From Ancylomarina salipaludis (GTDB lineage Bacteria; Bacteroidota; Bacteroidia; Bacteroidales; Marinifilaceae): a DNA stretch of 64,000 bases. Below are positions 8,723 to 16,926 of this stretch, piece by piece. The notes below the pieces were generated by a model. The model made no database searches. It was not told the DNA's origin and saw only the letters and a list, made by a program, of their open reading frames with translations. The position numbers were made by a program, and so were the translations under genes. The stretch covers positions 62,001 through 126,000 of the forward strand of contig NZ_SAXA01000011.1 in NCBI RefSeq assembly GCF_004122035.1, in the 5' to 3' direction. Position 1 is the first letter of the stretch. Each line of letters opens with the position of its first letter.

Positions 8723-9511
8723 ATGAAATTAGATCTTTATCAGATAGATGCCTTTACGGATGAGCTTTTTACGGGTAATCCGGCTTGTGTGGTTCCTCTT
8801 AAGAGTTGGTTGCCTGATGAGCTTTTATTTAAAATAGCAAAAGAAAATGCTGTGCCGGAAACGGCGTTTTTTATTATAAATGAAGAAAAAGTGCATTTGC
8901 GTTGGTTCACCCCCGATGTTGAGATGGATTTGTGTGGACATGCAACATTGGCAACCGCCCATGTTTTGAAAGACATTTTGAAATATCCCAAAGATGAAAT
9001 TGTTTTTGAAAGTCTGAGTGGCGAACTGAAAGTAAGAGCTGAAGAGGGACTTTATACACTCGACTTACCAAGGAGAAAACCTGATGTAGCGGAACTGCCA
9101 CAAATTATTGAAGCGTCTTTAAATATTCAGCCCAAACAGGTTTTGAAAGCACGTGATTATGTGTTGGTTTACGATACAGAGGCTGATATTCGAAATATTA
9201 AAATTGACAGACCGATTTTTGATCAAATTAATCTTGATCCGGGAGGCGTTATTGTAACGGCTAAGGGAGATGATTGCGATTTTGTATCCCGATTTTTCAC
9301 ACCTCAGGCTTCTATTTTGGAAGATCCGGTAACGGGCTCAGCTCATTGTTCGTTAACCCCTTTTTGGTCGGAGCAACTGAATAAAAAGGAGATGAATGCT
9401 AAACAAATATCGGAGCGGGGAGGACAATTGTTCTGTGTCGATTTGGGTGATCGCATTTTGGTGCGCGGACGAGCCAAGACCTACTCGATTGGGAGTTTGT
9501 GGACCTCTTGA
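8723..9511 (+). CDS. PhzF-family isomerase/epimerase
   Basis: PhzF proteins have a two-lobed diaminopimelate-epimerase fold. The expected motifs are present: YQIDAFTDELFTGNPA at the N-terminus, the catalytic acid in NAVPETAFF (Glu46), DLCGHATLA near 73-81 and EDPVTGSAHC near 203-212. Its 262 residues match the family. It is the last gene of the unit that starts with the FMN reductase. It is not accompanied by phenazine genes, so a housekeeping or unknown small-molecule isomerase role is more likely than phenazine synthesis. Confidence 0.9.
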   Translation: MKLDLYQIDAFTDELFTGNPACVVPLKSWLPDELLFKIAKENAVPETAFFIINEEKVHLRWFTPDVEMDLCGHATLATAHVLKDILKYPKDEIVFESLSGELKVRAEEGLYTLDLPRRKPDVAELPQIIEASLNIQPKQVLKARDYVLVYDTEADIRNIKIDRPIFDQINLDPGGVIVTAKGDDCDFVSRFFTPQASILEDPVTGSAHCSLTPFWSEQLNKKEMNAKQISERGGQLFCVDLGDRILVRGRAKTYSIGSLWTS

Positions 9512-9531
9512 TATTGATTTGTAATATGTAA

Positions 9532-9574
9532 AAAGCACAAAGGGAATTTCAATGCGATCATCACTTTGTGCTTT
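9532..9574 (-). terminator. Terminator between convergent genes
   Basis: An 11-bp perfect stem (aaagcacaaag, 9532-9542, with ctttgtgcttt, 9564-9574) lies between the PhzF gene and the glycosylase gene. The T-run is better on the minus strand, so it most likely ends the glycosylase transcript. It may work in both directions. Confidence 0.75.
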
Positions 9575-9582
9575 CGTATTAT

Positions 9583-10197
9583 CTATTTTTCTGTAGTTTC
9601 TTTTGCTAATGCCCAGAAGTAGAGTGAAGCGACTGTATTGTATGGTGAGAATTTTTGTCGATAGATTTCAAATTCTTTTTTTGAAAGGGACTCCAGTCCG
9701 TATAGATGCATCATACCATTTCGAATCCCTAAATCACCATAGCTTAGAACATCAGGACGCGAGAGTGAAAAAATAAGGAGCATTTCGACTGTCCAAACAC
9801 CAATACCATTCAGAGCAGTTAGTTTTTCGATGATTTCTTCATTGCTCAGTTCATGTAGTTTTTCAAAATCTACAGAACCTGAATGCGCTGCTTCTGCAAT
9901 TCCTTTTATATAATTTACTTTTCTGTTGCTCATGCCACAGGCCTGAATATCCTCATGCTTGGTTTTAAGTATGTTCTCAGAACTGATTTCACCCATCAGA
10001 TTGCTTAATCTGGCCTTAACCGTAACAGCTGCTTTTGTTGAAATTTGTTGACTGATGATACTCGAAATAAGAGCCTGAAAAGGATGAGGTAAAACATTTC
10101 TTTTTATCAGTCCTATGCGATCAATAGCCTCTGCCATTTTTTCGCATTTGTTTTTTAGATATTCAAGTTCTGTTTCTCCGTATTTAAAGTAATCCAT
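9583..10197 (-). CDS. AlkA-like DNA-3-methyladenine glycosylase (HhH-GPD)
   Basis: This base-excision repair enzyme should remove alkylated purines. The helix-hairpin-helix is LTALNGIGVWTVEMLL (about 126-141). The catalytic Asp155 lies in VLSYGDLGIRNGM. The N-terminal part (SSIISQQISTKAA) is the usual helical start of the HhH-GPD domain. At 204 residues it corresponds to the catalytic core without the N-terminal domain of E. coli AlkA, as in other short AlkA/MAG forms. It has no Fe-S cysteine cluster, which argues against endonuclease III. It is a single gene. Confidence 0.88.
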   Translation of the reverse strand: MDYFKYGETELEYLKNKCEKMAEAIDRIGLIKRNVLPHPFQALISSIISQQISTKAAVTVKARLSNLMGEISSENILKTKHEDIQACGMSNRKVNYIKGIAEAAHSGSVDFEKLHELSNEEIIEKLTALNGIGVWTVEMLLIFSLSRPDVLSYGDLGIRNGMMHLYGLESLSKKEFEIYRQKFSPYNTVASLYFWALAKETTEK

Positions 10198-10304
10198 ATT
10201 GATTTTCGGTCTGATGAGTTTTACGTATTCTATGAAAAGTGAAAGATATTATTTATTTGTAATACTTCAATATGGGAAATTCAATCTTCGTAATTTAGAA
10301 TAAG

Positions 10305-10345
10305 AACAGCCCCAAAGAATGGTCGCATTAGGGCTGTTTTTTTTG
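10305..10345 (-). terminator. Hairpin after the ankyrin-phosphatase gene
   Basis: An 8-bp stem (aacagccc, 10305-10312, with gggctgtt, 10331-10338) lies between two minus-strand genes. The long T-run is on the plus-strand side, so its efficiency as a minus-strand terminator is uncertain. Confidence 0.4.
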
Positions 10346-10353
10346 TTGAAAAT

Positions 10354-11742
10354 CTAGTTTAAAAGGGTTTTATTTCCATCTTCGGTTAGACGAAAGAATT
10401 TTCCATACTTAATCAAAAGGGCTTGATTGGGAATAGAATCTTCAGCTAAGGGTATGTTAACGTCAATGACTTTTCCGTTGTACAATGCACTTAGTTCATC
10501 GTTTTCGGTATGACCAACGACCACTCTTGAAACCTTAAGAGCCTCAAGAATAGAAATCAGTTCCTGTTCAGTAATTTTTTTGTATTGGGAGCGATCCATA
10601 AAATAGCCGCGATACCAAAAGGGACCAAAGCTTTTTAAAATTTGATTCAATTTGTCCTGATTTTTTGGACTACTCCCCGAAATTAAATATTGCCTTACCA
10701 ACTCATTGATTTCTTGTGTACTCATGCCGGAATCAATTTGCTTTTGAGAAATTCCTCCATGCACAAAGAGAATGTCGTTTATTTTGGTCATCGAATTCTT
10801 TGAGCGAAGCCATTCGCCCAATACCGAATTGGAATGAAATAGTGTATTGTATTCCAGCCCCAGATTGTTGCACAGGTTTTTGTAATCATTGGCTATATAC
10901 CTGTTGTCCTTGTTCAGCACCATGAGTTCGTGGTTTCCGAAACTCATATGCACTTTACCTCCGGTTTTGTCTGCTTCCTGCTCCAATTTATAAATCAGCC
11001 AAAGTGCTTCCGTAACCTTATTCCCTCTATCAAAAATATCGCCTACAAAAACAAGATGCCCCTTTCCCCAGCTCCATTTCAGGTGTTTGTCTATCACGCC
11101 GTGGGCTTGCAGATTTTTGACCATTCTATCATATTGACCATGAATATCACCTAAAACAAATATGGGTTCTTGAGTTTTAAATTCCCATGCAGGTATTTTA
11201 TTATCGGTAATGGTGTAAGTTGTGGTGTCTCCATTCCATCCTTTAAAATATCGTGTGTTTTGATTTATGAATTTGCCTAATAGGAAGCTTTTGCTGCTAA
11301 TCGAATCGTGTTTTAAATAATATGCATAGAGTCCTTTCTCGGTCCAATCAACAAAAGGACCATCGCTCAAATTTGATAAGCCGTTTTTATAAACAACGGC
11401 CTGGTTCTTTAGCATGAGATTTATGATTTCTGCATTATCGGCTTTTATGGCATAATTCAAAGGCGTGTAGCCATGTACATCAGTTATATTCAGATTGCAG
11501 CCCTTTTTTATTAGAGCTTTTGTGATTTGTGGCAGAGCACGTTTGGCCGCCCAGTGCATGGGACTCAATCCTAGTGAGTCTTGCTCATTTAAATTGTCAA
11601 GCTGATCGATTATTCGAAGTGCTTTATCAGTCTGGCGATTATCAATTGCTTGAATTAAATCAGATGAGTTTTGATTTGTTGTGCAAGAGATTGTGATTAA
11701 GAGGTATGACAAGATGAATCCTTTGTAAAGTGTTTTTAACAT
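10354..11742 (-). CDS. Lipoprotein with ankyrin repeats and a PPP-type metallophosphatase domain
   Basis: A lipoprotein signal ends at Cys20 (LLITISC). Residues about 25-120 hold two to three ankyrin repeats (DSLGLSPMHWAAKRA; DVHGYTPLNYAIKADN). The C-terminal phosphatase has the full PPP signature: GDIHGQYD (198-205), GDIFDRG (234-240), GNHE (269-272), then a FVHGG His and GHTEND. GDxHG/GDxxDRG/GNHE marks the metallophosphatase fold. The exact form is close to eukaryote-like and Shewanella-like Ser/Thr/Tyr phosphatases. It is predicted to be outside the cytoplasm on a membrane, an unusual place for a protein phosphatase. Nucleotide or small-ester hydrolysis is an alternative. Confidence 0.85.
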   Translation of the reverse strand: MLKTLYKGFILSYLLITISCTTNQNSSDLIQAIDNRQTDKALRIIDQLDNLNEQDSLGLSPMHWAAKRALPQITKALIKKGCNLNITDVHGYTPLNYAIKADNAEIINLMLKNQAVVYKNGLSNLSDGPFVDWTEKGLYAYYLKHDSISSKSFLLGKFINQNTRYFKGWNGDTTTYTITDNKIPAWEFKTQEPIFVLGDIHGQYDRMVKNLQAHGVIDKHLKWSWGKGHLVFVGDIFDRGNKVTEALWLIYKLEQEADKTGGKVHMSFGNHELMVLNKDNRYIANDYKNLCNNLGLEYNTLFHSNSVLGEWLRSKNSMTKINDILFVHGGISQKQIDSGMSTQEINELVRQYLISGSSPKNQDKLNQILKSFGPFWYRGYFMDRSQYKKITEQELISILEALKVSRVVVGHTENDELSALYNGKVIDVNIPLAEDSIPNQALLIKYGKFFRLTEDGNKTLLN

Positions 11743-11821
11743 GTGTCGGTTTTTTAGTTGGTTGTTTGAGTTTGGTCTCTTTAATAAATGGGCTGTTTAT
11801 AAAAGCGATATGCAAGAATAA

Positions 11822-11829
11822 CAAATCTA
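11822..11829 (-). promoter_or_regulatory. Possible -7 box of the ankyrin-phosphatase gene
   Basis: On the minus strand this reads TAgaTTTG, a full match to TAnnTTTG, about 80 bases before the start codon. No TTTG is seen at the expected -33 position. Confidence 0.35.
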
Positions 11830-12028
11830 TTTTATTTAGACTATTCACCTTAAATATTTATTGCAGGGGATAGAATAATTTGTTGTTGAGACCTTCAGAT
11901 TAGCTTGATTTTAGAACTGAAATTTGATTCTAATATTCTGGTAGAAACTTAATTTTATTGATAGTCTTTGGTTTGACTTCCGGATTTGTATTCTAATCAG
12001 GTTTGTGCTCCAAAGTCTTTTTTTTATC

Positions 12029-12036
12029 TATATTTG
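12029..12036 (+). promoter_or_regulatory. -7 box in front of the first cobalamin riboswitch
   Basis: TAtaTTTG matches the Bacteroidota -7 consensus and ends five bases before the riboswitch. A TTTG at 12002-12005 gives a 23-base spacer, long but within ranges reported for this phylum. Confidence 0.55.
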
Positions 12037-12040
12037 CACC

Positions 12041-12225
12041 GCATTTGGTATTTCAGTCCTCATTATTCAGGATTGAAATGAAAAGGGAATCCAGTTAGAA
12101 TCTGGAACTATACCCGTAGCTGTAAGTTCTAAAAAAGCTTTTTGAACGACCTATGCCACTGTCCGCCTCAAACGGATGGGAAGGCCTCAAAAAGTAGAAC
12201 AAGTCAGAAGACCTGCCTTTGCGAT
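12041..12225 (+). ncRNA. Cobalamin (AdoCbl-type) riboswitch 1
   Basis: The conserved cobalamin aptamer elements occur in order. These are GAAAAGGGAA (12079-12088), a small stem (ATCCAGttagaaTCTGGA), CCCGTAGCTGTAA, then GCCACTGTCC, GGATGGGAAGGC (12174-12185) and the B12 box AAGTCAGAAGACCTGCC (12201-12217). It is followed by a leader of about 175 bases and a TonB-dependent receptor gene. B12 binding is expected to repress that gene. Short ORFs on both strands here are shadows. Confidence 0.95.
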
Positions 12226-12399
12226 TAATACAAGTCATTGCTTTCGGGAAAAAGAGCAAGTGAACGAAAATCGATTCAATACAGATATTCAGGATTGTTT
12301 TGCCATAAGGGATACTTTGTGTCGTGTTGTCAAATTTTCTTTTAGCTCCCTGTTTGCTTTGCATTAGTTAAAACATTTTTCATTTTATTAAACTCAAAC

Positions 12400-14571
12400 A
12401 TGAAAAGAACATTTTTAACAGCTTTTGCATTGCTTTCATTTATGAATTTTGCATCTCAAGCTGATGATAAACCTGTGGTAGATTCCACTTCGGTTCGTCA
12501 TTTAAATCTAAACGAGGTTCAGATTAATGCCTCACGTGTGAATGCTAAGGTTAAAAACCTGCCTCAAAAGGTAGATGTGATTACGCCTAGAATGATTAAG
12601 ACTTCTCCGGCAACCGATGTTGCAGGTTTGTTAAAAAGATCGTCTTCAATTGATATTTTGCAATATCCGGGTGTTGATGCCGGAATTGGAATAAGGGGAT
12701 TTTCTGCTGATACACAAAGTAAATATGCTTTAATTTTAATTGATGGTAAACCGGCAGGAACCGAGAATCTGGCTAGTATCGATTTGAGTAATGTTGAACG
12801 CGTTGAGATTTTGAAAGGTCCATTTTCAGCACAATATGGTTCTGATGCCATGGGAGGTGTGGTGAATATTGTGAGCAAAAGCAGAACGGGTAAGTTGGGA
12901 GGTTCGGCTTCTTTGGCTTATGGTAGTTTTCAAAACTCGAAAGTTAATTTAAATGTTGGCGGTTCTTTGTCTGAATTACTCGATTTTGATTTGGGATATA
13001 CTTTTCACAAACAAAATAAAGATTACAAGGTGGGTAATCATAATTTATACAACGAAGCTTATGCCAAAACAATTTTGGATGCTACAACCTATGGTGCTCG
13101 TATGGAGAATTCTCAATTCGAAAAGCATAATGTGAATGCCCGTTTGGGAATAAAGTTTGCAGAAGACTGGAAGCTTAATCTGAATAGTAGTTTTTATCAA
13201 GCTCTAAATGTTGAAACGCCGGGTAATTTTTGGCATACCTATGGGATGGATTCAAAAGATATTAAACGCTATACCGGAGGTTTTGATGTTTTAGGAAAAG
13301 CAGGTATTCATTCGCTTCGTTTATCTTCTTTCCTTTCAAAGGAAAATACAGAGACTATAGATCTTGGCAATGATGGTTCCGGTAATCTTGAGAAAATTTA
13401 TAAAAATTATGGTTTTCAGTTGAATGATGCTTTCCAGATAGATGAGCATACGTTTGCTTTTGGGATTGATAACAGAACTGACAAATATGAGAGTCTTAAT
13501 TATACCAAAGAAGGGACAGCTGAGGCTCCTTATAAACCAGATTATAACAACCGTAAAACAGGTGTATTTGGTCAAATCCAATTTAAACTTCTTGATGGTA
13601 AGCTGGATGCTTCAATCGGTGGACGAGGCGATTTTATTAAGTTTGATTTAGAGGCGGATAAGTTTTTAGGAAATGCTTCCAGTTCCGAAACCTATGAGAT
13701 TTTTACTAAAAATCTGGGATTGAAATATGAGCTTTGTGAGCATATATCGATTCACTCAAGCTGGGGTGATGCTTTTTTAGCACCCGATGCTTTTCAGGTT
13801 GCCGGATTTTATACAGTTGCTTCTGGCACAACAACACGAGGGAATGCCAATTTGAAGGCAGAAAAAAGTAAAACTTTCGATATAGGTGAGAGTTACAAGG
13901 ATTTCCAAAATGGAATCAATATCGATTTTACCTATTTTCAAACAAGGCACACCAATAAAATAATTAAAGAACTGCGCGATCCGGATGGGATTAAAAAAAG
14001 TGGCGATGAATTTTACACTTATATTAATGCAGATAAGGCAAATATGAGTGGTATTGAGTTGCTTGCTTCTTATGACTTTGGCGCGTTAAGTGATTACGAT
14101 TATTCCTTACGTTTGTACTTAAATTATACGCATTTAATTGATGCAACCTTAAAATATGAGTCGAATGGAAAGCCTGCCGAGGGGAGTATGCGATACGTGA
14201 GAGACAATACTGCTTCGTTTGGTTTGGAGTTCGATAATTTAAAAGGATTTACGACCTGCTTAAATGGTCGTTATATTGGTCACCGCTACGAAGATAATTA
14301 TATGTACTTAGCCGACTATTCAAATTGGCCAAATGTCTCAAAAAAACCTATTGTTTTTAATGGTAAAGAGGTTCGTCCTGAATTGATTGATGAGGCTTTG
14401 TTACGTCATCCGATTTCTTATGTATTTGATTATTCGGCGTCGTATACTTTTAAAGAGAAGTATACAGTTGGAATAACCGTTTCGAATCTATTGGATGAAA
14501 ATTATACCGAGAAAGATGGTTACAATATGCCGGGAAGGTTAGTGAATGCGGAGTTTATTTATAAATTTTAA
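12400..14571 (+). CDS. btuB: BtuB-like TonB-dependent cobalamin receptor
   Basis: This outer-membrane receptor is predicted to import cobalamin or another corrinoid using TonB energy. A signal peptide (MKRTFLTAFALLSFMNFASQ) precedes a TonB-box-like stretch (LNLNEVQI). The plug domain has the typical VERVEILKGPFSAQYGSDAMGG-type motif near residues 128-149. The long beta-barrel ends in YKF with a terminal Phe. Its 723 residues are in the normal range. The cobalamin riboswitch directly upstream gives the substrate. No CarboxypepD_reg-like extension is seen, which sets it apart from SusC-type receptors. It appears to be a single-gene unit. Confidence 0.9.
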   Translation: MKRTFLTAFALLSFMNFASQADDKPVVDSTSVRHLNLNEVQINASRVNAKVKNLPQKVDVITPRMIKTSPATDVAGLLKRSSSIDILQYPGVDAGIGIRGFSADTQSKYALILIDGKPAGTENLASIDLSNVERVEILKGPFSAQYGSDAMGGVVNIVSKSRTGKLGGSASLAYGSFQNSKVNLNVGGSLSELLDFDLGYTFHKQNKDYKVGNHNLYNEAYAKTILDATTYGARMENSQFEKHNVNARLGIKFAEDWKLNLNSSFYQALNVETPGNFWHTYGMDSKDIKRYTGGFDVLGKAGIHSLRLSSFLSKENTETIDLGNDGSGNLEKIYKNYGFQLNDAFQIDEHTFAFGIDNRTDKYESLNYTKEGTAEAPYKPDYNNRKTGVFGQIQFKLLDGKLDASIGGRGDFIKFDLEADKFLGNASSSETYEIFTKNLGLKYELCEHISIHSSWGDAFLAPDAFQVAGFYTVASGTTTRGNANLKAEKSKTFDIGESYKDFQNGINIDFTYFQTRHTNKIIKELRDPDGIKKSGDEFYTYINADKANMSGIELLASYDFGALSDYDYSLRLYLNYTHLIDATLKYESNGKPAEGSMRYVRDNTASFGLEFDNLKGFTTCLNGRYIGHRYEDNYMYLADYSNWPNVSKKPIVFNGKEVRPELIDEALLRHPISYVFDYSASYTFKEKYTVGITVSNLLDENYTEKDGYNMPGRLVNAEFIYKF

Positions 14572-14888
14572 AGAAGGTTTTAGTCTATTACATTTAAGGT
14601 TGTATTGTAATGGGAGAAGCATTTCTTGTAACTGATTTTAGATTTATTTCATAGATATATGTTAAGAAAGCATAAAATTAAGTCATAAATTTTATTATTT
14701 TCATAACATCATATTACATTTGTTGTAATATACATTATGATTCTTCAGGTTAAGGTTAAATATATAGCTTGTTCATAGTTCGATTTAATATTATTTTAAA
14801 TTAAATATGTAGGTCTAATAGTTACTTGACTCTGAGTTTTTGGTGTAGATATAATTAATTGAATAATTGTATAATTAATTTAAGATTT
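14572..14888. other. Intergenic region with a palindromic -7 element
   Basis: No gene is seen. The only structure I find is the 8-bp inverted repeat around a TAnnTTTG box at 14711-14731, reported separately. Confidence 0.5.
14711..14731 (+). promoter_or_regulatory. Palindrome centred on a possible -7 promoter box
   Basis: The arms atattaca (14711-14718) and tgtaatat (14724-14731) are perfect inverted repeats. Between and across them lies TAcaTTTG (14715-14722), a match to TAnnTTTG. A repressor bound here would cover the promoter of the lipoprotein gene about 160 bases downstream. No TTTG is found at -33. Confidence 0.45.
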
Positions 14889-16484
14889 ATGAAGAAATTG
14901 GTTTTAATTTTTGGAATGGTAGGAATTCTTCTTAGTTCATGTTCTAATGATGACTATTTTGATGAAAATGTCAATGTGTTAAAAAAGAGTAATACCCCAA
15001 AAAATGTTTTGAGTGCTAAAGACAAAGAGGAAAATTTGGTGACTTTTGCTAAGATCTTGTCTAAGGCAACATATGAAAGAAAAGATGTTAGAGAATTTCT
15101 AAAAACAGAATCTCTAAAACAATTTGATAAAAATTATGATGTTCTTTATTTTTTAATTAAAGATGAGATTATTAATGGGAGATCTTTCAAGGATATTTTA
15201 ATCTCATATTCATCTGAAGAAATTATGGAAGAAATTGAGACGAATATTCCTTTATTGAATATTTTGATTCCAGAGATTATGTTTTTTAATATTAATTCAG
15301 AAAATTTAAATACTGAAGATAAAGAAATACCTGTAGTTGTATCTCAAGAATCTGAAACTACACTCTTCTTGAATGGTAAGAAAGAACTTAGCTTACAAAA
15401 AGGAGATGTTCCAGATTTTCATGTATTTGTAGTGAATGAAAATAGTAGGGTTGTTGCGCCTGTAGCTGAAACAGGGAATGTTAAGAGTGGTGCGAACAAA
15501 TCTATAACATTTAAATCTCCAAATTTTGATGGTAGTTTACAAAATCAATCGAGAATAAAGTCTGTGGATTCTCATATTACAATAGTTGGGGGAAAAGCAC
15601 TTGAAGCTTATAACTATTTTAATAAAGATGATGGAAGTATTTATCAAAAAGCATTTCAAAGAGATTATGTATACTATGGAATAACACCTTTAAATCAAAC
15701 AGGTAGTTTAAATAGATCAGTTTCAGAGTATTTAAGTTTTATTGAAATAAATCCAAAAACATATTTTAGGGTTGCGAATCAGACAAGTACAGGGACAAAT
15801 AGTGATGATCCAGTAATTAAAGATTATACAACTTCCCAGGAGAAAAGAACTTTAAGTAGTGAAGAACTCTTGGATCGGATGTGGACTAAGGGTGCTTATG
15901 AGTTTAGATTTGAGGTGATAACATCTAAAAATCAACATCCTCAAATTATATATGTCCCTTTTAAACCAAATGAGATTTGGAATTTTAATATAACACACAC
16001 ATATGAACATTCAACCTTTTTTAGACATTCCAAAAATACATATAAGATTGACCCCAATAACTTCACTTCTAAACCTGTGTATTTAGGTGCTGATGAAATT
16101 TCACTTGGTTCATGGCACCTTTCTGAAGAATCTCTTTATAGATATATTAATATTGTTGAGGAAGATGAAAGTGTTAATATTACAAGTACAAAGACATATG
16201 AATTTTCACATGTACTTACTTGTAAATTTAATGGAGATTATAAGCTAGAGGTTGGTGTAGGAAAAGCGAAAGTTTCTGAAGGTATTTCAGCTGAGGTAAC
16301 TAGTACAAATACAACTAAGGAAAGTAAAACAGTTGTTACGGTGAGAAAAGAGGGCTCAGATGCGTTAGGAAGTATAAAAATTTATTATTATAATCCTATA
16401 GTAGATCAAAGATTTACATATCAAGCTTGTAGTATGCCCATATACAATACTGGTTATGTTAAGTTTGGTTTGACCGTTAAATAA
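14889..16484 (+). CDS. Large lipoprotein of unknown function
   Basis: ATG 14889 gives a lipoprotein signal MKKLVLIFGMVGILLSSC with Cys18. The alternative start at 14859 is TTG. The mature protein has about 514 residues. An N-terminal part (about 30-130) is charged and probably helical. The C-terminal half is beta-rich and ends with long alternating Ser/Thr/Val stretches (SVNITSTKTYEF; GISAEVTSTNTTKESK) and IKIYYYNPI. I do not recognise the family. The Ser/Thr alternation recalls membrane-inserting beta-hairpins of pore-forming proteins, which is speculation. Its base composition looks clearly lower in GC than its neighbours. It sits between two B12-controlled units but has its own terminator and no riboswitch. 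Confidence 0.65.
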   Translation: MKKLVLIFGMVGILLSSCSNDDYFDENVNVLKKSNTPKNVLSAKDKEENLVTFAKILSKATYERKDVREFLKTESLKQFDKNYDVLYFLIKDEIINGRSFKDILISYSSEEIMEEIETNIPLLNILIPEIMFFNINSENLNTEDKEIPVVVSQESETTLFLNGKKELSLQKGDVPDFHVFVVNENSRVVAPVAETGNVKSGANKSITFKSPNFDGSLQNQSRIKSVDSHITIVGGKALEAYNYFNKDDGSIYQKAFQRDYVYYGITPLNQTGSLNRSVSEYLSFIEINPKTYFRVANQTSTGTNSDDPVIKDYTTSQEKRTLSSEELLDRMWTKGAYEFRFEVITSKNQHPQIIYVPFKPNEIWNFNITHTYEHSTFFRHSKNTYKIDPNNFTSKPVYLGADEISLGSWHLSEESLYRYINIVEEDESVNITSTKTYEFSHVLTCKFNGDYKLEVGVGKAKVSEGISAEVTSTNTTKESKTVVTVRKEGSDALGSIKIYYYNPIVDQRFTYQACSMPIYNTGYVKFGLTVK

Positions 16485-16512
16485 TGCAGTAAAATATTAT
16501 TTAAATTGGATT

Positions 16513-16543
16513 AAGGACTGTTCTTAAAAGGAACAGTCTTTTT
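16513..16543 (+). terminator. Terminator after the unknown lipoprotein
   Basis: An 8-bp stem (gactgttc, 16516-16523, with gaacagtc, 16531-16538), extended outward by A/T pairs, is followed by six T. Confidence 0.85.
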
Positions 16544-16632
16544 TATGATATGTTTTTTTATTCTTTGACCTCAGTATGTTTAGAATTAGATTCCAAATAA
16601 GATATAAAGCTCTTTGTCTTTTGTTTTTTTTA

Positions 16633-16640
16633 TACATTTG
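16633..16640 (+). promoter_or_regulatory. -7 box in front of the second cobalamin riboswitch
   Basis: TAcaTTTG is a full -7 match directly before the aptamer. It is in the same position relative to the riboswitch as the box at 12029. The nearest TTTG (16613-16616) is 16 bases upstream, slightly close. Confidence 0.55.
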
Positions 16641-16830
16641 CAGCGTAATTGGTTCTCGTGAATCTGACTGTTGTCAGATGGAGATGAAAAGGGAATCCGG
16701 TGTAAGTCCGGAGCTGTTCCCGTAGCTGTAAGCTCAGAAAAAAGCTTTTTCACCACAATGCCACTGTTCGCCCAGGCGGATGGGAAGGCCGGAAAAGTTG
16801 AGTAAGTCAGAAGACCTGCCAATACAACCT
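16641..16830 (+). ncRNA. Cobalamin riboswitch 2
   Basis: The element order is as in the first copy: GATGAAAAGGGAA, a stem (TCCGGtgtaagTCCGGA), CCCGTAGCTGTAAGC, then GCCACTGTTC, GCGGATGGGAAGGC and the B12 box AAGTCAGAAGACCTGCC (16804-16820). It is about 100 bases before the start of a second TonB-dependent receptor gene. An 84-codon reverse-strand frame here is a shadow. Confidence 0.95.
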
Positions 16831-16926
16831 TAATTTTCAAAACATTCGGAGAAGATGTTTGGAAGACGATCGAATTCTTTATTTCTATTGGTCTATCCTG
16901 GTGTTTTCTTCTTTATCAGATATAAG

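Noticed and set aside
8723-9511. Phenazine biosynthesis cluster
   Set aside because: Only a PhzF-family gene is present. No other phenazine genes are nearby, and PhzF homologues are widespread in non-producers.
12095-12367. Short ORFs on both strands inside the first riboswitch leader
   Set aside because: They coincide with conserved aptamer RNA elements and have no protein-like features.
14859-14888. TTG-initiated extension of the orphan lipoprotein
   Set aside because: It would place ten residues before an otherwise perfect lipoprotein signal. The same reasoning applies to the TTG extensions at 6594-6704, 6870, 37412 and 53604.
16586-16840. 84-codon reverse ORF across the second riboswitch
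   Set aside because: It is antisense to a conserved cobalamin aptamer, with implausible composition.
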